Positions 61,438 to 64,000 of a DNA stretch of 64,000 nt are shown piece by piece; within the stretch, counting starts at the first letter, position 1, and each line of letters opens with the position of its first letter. Both the position numbers and the translations under genes were made by a program. The stretch comes from Gnetum montanum. Its lineage: Eukaryota > Streptophyta > Gnetopsida > Gnetales > Gnetaceae. The notes under the pieces are model-generated. The model was not told the origin of the DNA and made no database searches. It saw only the letters and a program-made list of their open reading frames with translations. The DNA is taken from the NCBI GenBank assembly GCA_015680685.1, contig MNCI01015594.1, forward strand, positions 41,491 to 105,490, in the 5' to 3' direction.

Positions 61438-62305
61438 TGGTGAGCAGCGAGGTACCCCTACGCCCAACCATACAAATCACAAGCATTCACGTGTGATCTA
61501 GTTGAATTCTATAGACTTTAATTATCAAGTACGCTAGAGCTAAATGGTAAGTTCATGTTTTCCAATCGTTGTCTTCTGAGTTCCACTTGTAGAATGCAAG
61601 TGTATGGCTAAGTGTGACTGAGGCATAAGATTTCTATCATTTTATGTTTTATTAATTTGATTGCCTAAAATAATAATGAAAGTGAGAGTAATTAAATGTT
61701 AAGTAAACTATTGTCTAATCTAACCTAACACAAGTAACCATCCGACTTTTTGGACACATCATGAACTTCATGTAAACATTGCTAGGTTGTCAAATGCTAA
61801 CTTTTTTTGAGCTACCAAGTGTCACATGTATGTTCAAAGGGGTCATGCTTGTGTATTTTTTTGATTTCTTGAGTAATCAAAATTAATTACTGAATGAATA
61901 ATGTTAAATATAAACTGCATGAAATCACAATGTCTAAATGCATAAAGAAAGAATGTCTCAAGTGATGCAAGGATGAATCAAAGAGCTCATCTTTATTGCC
62001 ATTACAATGGTGTGTTTAGTTAGATCAATGCTTGAATAAAGATTTGATTACACTTAGACCTCTTGCTACAGGCACTTGGAAAATATTGTAACTCTCAAAC
62101 GAAGAAACTACAAGAATTTTGTTGCTTGACTTCAAAAACTACTACCAAATCATGTGCCCAAGGCCTGTATTTATAGGCCCAGGAGTACCCTGTGATATCG
62201 TATGCCCAATATCATATCTTGGGCTACGATATCACATACCCGATGTCATGTACCCGATATCACGGCCACCCCGATATCGACGCTTATGTAAAACATGATT
62301 CATCA
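61438..62305 (-). repeat. Element D 5' LTR
   Basis: 868 bp, plus strand TGGTGAGCAGCGAGG to CATGATTCATCA. It has four exact GATATC palindromes at 62194-62278 and a TATA box (62175-62168). Confidence 0.9.
62168..62175 (-). promoter_or_regulatory. LTR promoter TATA box of element D
   Basis: TATAAATA in sense, about 130 bp from the LTR start, directly downstream of the palindrome cluster. Confidence 0.65.
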
Positions 62306-62310
62306 CATTT
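62306..62310. repeat. Target-site duplication of element D (right copy)
   Basis: CATTT, identical to 52906-52910. Confidence 0.88.
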
Positions 62311-63200
62311 GTAAAGGGACAAAAACTTCATTTGTTAACTATGAAAACAACATATGGCTTACAATTTTGTTATAGCATCTCTTTTTCCTAGCATCCAACT
62401 TATCAGAATCATAGACACTATAGTCAAGATCCATGAAAATAATGGATTGAAACAATTTATTACTAGTAGTAAAGGCTATGGTGAACTTTGCAACATCCTG
62501 ATTTGAATATTGAAATGTCTAATTATACATCCTAGAAAAATCTCATAAGCCAAACATCTTCAATTATATTCTTTGAAATTAACCTATTAATACCAAATGA
62601 TGATTAAGTATTTCAAAATCATACTTGTCATCATCTTGCACCTATGGAGTTACATCTATGACTTATCATTCTTTCTCCAATGCTCTTTGGAATTCTTATT
62701 TAGTATTATTCTCTAATCCTTCATATAGATGTTAAATAAAGATCCACTTCATCTCAATCTTCTCATCATTACAACCAAGATCTTGCTTGACATCTCTAAA
62801 TGAATAATATAAAAACAATATAGTCAAATAGTATTCAATCCATCTTTTCTCCCCTTACTTAGGTGGAATGAGAAATTTGGGATAATATCTCACAATAACA
62901 TTTGGTTTTGAATGATACAAATTCAAAGTTGGGTTCTACTTGTTCTTCATGTTGCAATTGTACTCAAAAAACTTGTGGCAATGATACTCCCTCCATGGAA
63001 AGTAGTTGTTTTTTATAAACATTAATAATAGCTATGTAGTTTTCACCTTCATTCATTTCATTTGCATTAATAATAAATTTCTTGTACATCTCTTGGGAAA
63101 CATTGATGGTGTGGAAAACATGACTGCACTCCATCAAAGAAAGATCATATAATATGTGATAGATATTCCTAGCACCTATATTTCTATCTATGAAAACATC
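62306..63200 (-). pseudogene. Helitron-type helicase remnant, N-terminal piece
   Basis: The minus strand first reads NIGARNIYHILYDLSLMECS followed by HVFHTINVS (63080-63190), matching the 'I.AQE..H.LL.LPL.ECSR.F..LN' segment that precedes the Pif1 domain in Helitron Rep-helicases. Further on, VIVRYYP (about 62880) and RWIEYYLTILFLYYSFRD correspond to the RY.P..... EYYR..L.LY.P.R region. There are stops and frame changes, and the piece is open at its N-terminal side because element E begins at 63201. It continues beyond element D at 52910. Confidence 0.7.
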
Positions 63201-64000
63201 TGATGAGTGGCAAGGTACCCCTACACTCAACCATACGAATACGAGCGTGCATGCGCGATCCGGTCGAACTTCGTAGACTAAATGCCTTAACACCACAAGA
63301 AACACTTGCTGTTAATCGTTCGTTGTCTTCCTAGGCTTGCTTGTAAGTGTCACAGTGTATGGTTAAGCAAGTCTGAGGTATGTGATTTTTTTGGTATTTT
63401 CAGGTTTATCGCCTAAGCTATGAGGAAAAGGGTTGAGAGATTAAGCTAACTCTAACTAATGTCCTAAGTCTAAATTAACTAGCATCAGCATCCGTTCCCA
63501 CTTACCGGACACACCCTGAACTATGCAACTGTGGCTTACCAAACGCTAATCATTACTAGGATCACCACACGTAACGAGAGTGCTCAAAGTGGTCGTACTG
63601 AGGCACCTATTTAGCCTAAGTGTGATAAGCAGCCGATTTCTTAGCTAGCCGTACACACCCGTGGGTGCTTGTAACTAAGTCATACTTATCACACGTTCTA
63701 GCCTAGCGATGAGTAGCCGATTCCTCAACTAGTCCAATGTGTACGGGCAGCTGAGTGAAAAGAGGAGAGAGAATAGAAGAGAAGAAGAGAGAAGAGTCTT
63801 GTTGCCACCAACGCCTAGATTGCGCCTTTTGTTGTCCATCTGTAAGCGCATTATCGATCCTGCTCCTTGCATAGCTGCTTCAGCACTGCTCCATTCCAAG
63901 TGTTTGTGCCAGATCCATTCCATTGTTGTATGATTGCCATCTGCACACACAACACAATCATATATTAGCAAGGGTAATTGAATCATTAAGTAAATAATAC
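63201..64000 (-). mobile_element. Element E: LTR of a related element, cut by the window edge
   Basis: Starts TGATGAGTGGCAAGGTACCCCTAC, the same terminal sequence as the A and D LTRs, in the same orientation. The first ~60 bp and scattered later blocks are similar; the rest is a different LTR. No second terminus is reached by 64000. It keeps many more CpG dinucleotides than A-D, suggesting a younger insertion. Frames such as 63739-63933 have no known domain. Two similar ~24-bp segments containing AGCCGATT (about 63627-63651 and 63711-63735) occur inside. Confidence 0.7.

Larger units (their letters stand above)
52911..62305 (-). mobile_element. Element D: Athila-like LTR retrotransposon with 3' deletion
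   Basis: Minus-strand element of 9,395 bp flanked by a perfect 5-bp duplication (CATTT). The 5' LTR on the right is 868 bp; the 3' LTR on the left stops after 693 bp because a deletion removed the rest of it together with the purine tract and the short third ORF. Gene order and motifs are as in A and C. It lies in the helicase pseudogene, between the Walker B piece and the N-terminal piece. Confidence 0.9.

Noticed and set aside
1-64000. CRISPR arrays, rRNA or intact tRNA genes, bacterial-type operons
   Set aside because: None seen. Regularly spaced repeats here are LTRs, short tandem repeats or microsatellites, and introns plus Athila-like elements show plant nuclear DNA.

Overview
This is a window of plant nuclear DNA. 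It holds one intact intron-containing gene, a plant annexin on the minus strand at 6.6-9.3 kb. From 14 kb to the right edge lies a dense nest of old LTR retrotransposons. The very old, transition-riddled Athila-like (Ty3/gypsy) copies, large nested insertions and sparse genes suggest a large, repeat-rich genome such as a gymnosperm. That assignment is inference; nothing here fixes the species.

Layout. 1-5.1 kb is decayed repeat DNA with no confident gene. 6.585-9.343 kb is the six-exon annexin gene (314 aa), with a TATA box at 9431-9436. 9.4-13.9 kb is AT-rich intergenic DNA with a MITE-like inverted repeat at 13258-13659. From 13.95 kb to 63.2 kb, a Pif1-like/Helitron-type helicase pseudogene (minus strand) has been broken into four pieces (13.95-14.44, 42.94-43.06, 52.63-52.91, 62.31-63.20 kb) by three independent insertions, here called B, C and D. 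A fifth element, E, cuts its 5' end at 63,201.

Elements. B (plus, 14445-42941) has 0.89-kb LTRs and a long extra third ORF behind pol. Its 5' LTR was hit by A (minus, 14944-24958, paired 869-bp LTRs). Its integrase was hit by F (plus, 30872-36122), a non-autonomous element with about 574-bp LTRs and a tRNA-iMet-type primer site. F carries an intronless, degenerate copy of a CCR4-family deadenylase gene. C (plus, 43061-52626) lacks most of its 5' LTR. D (minus, 52911-62305) has a perfect CATTT target duplication but lost its polypurine tract and part of one LTR. A-D share a primer site complementary to the 3' end of tRNA-Asp, an FMDDF-type reverse transcriptase, an integrase without a chromodomain, an internal polypurine tract and a conserved 1.9-kb region after pol. 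I place them in or near the Athila lineage. All have stop codons or frameshifts, so none looks autonomous.

Most notable observations: the captured CCR4 gene in F; the helicase split over 49 kb; a third-ORF site that holds an 88-codon frame in A and C but a ~940-codon frame in B, just after a splice-acceptor-like motif; a non-canonical C-H-C-H motif in gag; and an assembly join at a single N (38891) flanked by an exact 46-bp duplication. The nesting order implies: helicase, then B, C and D; then A and F into B.
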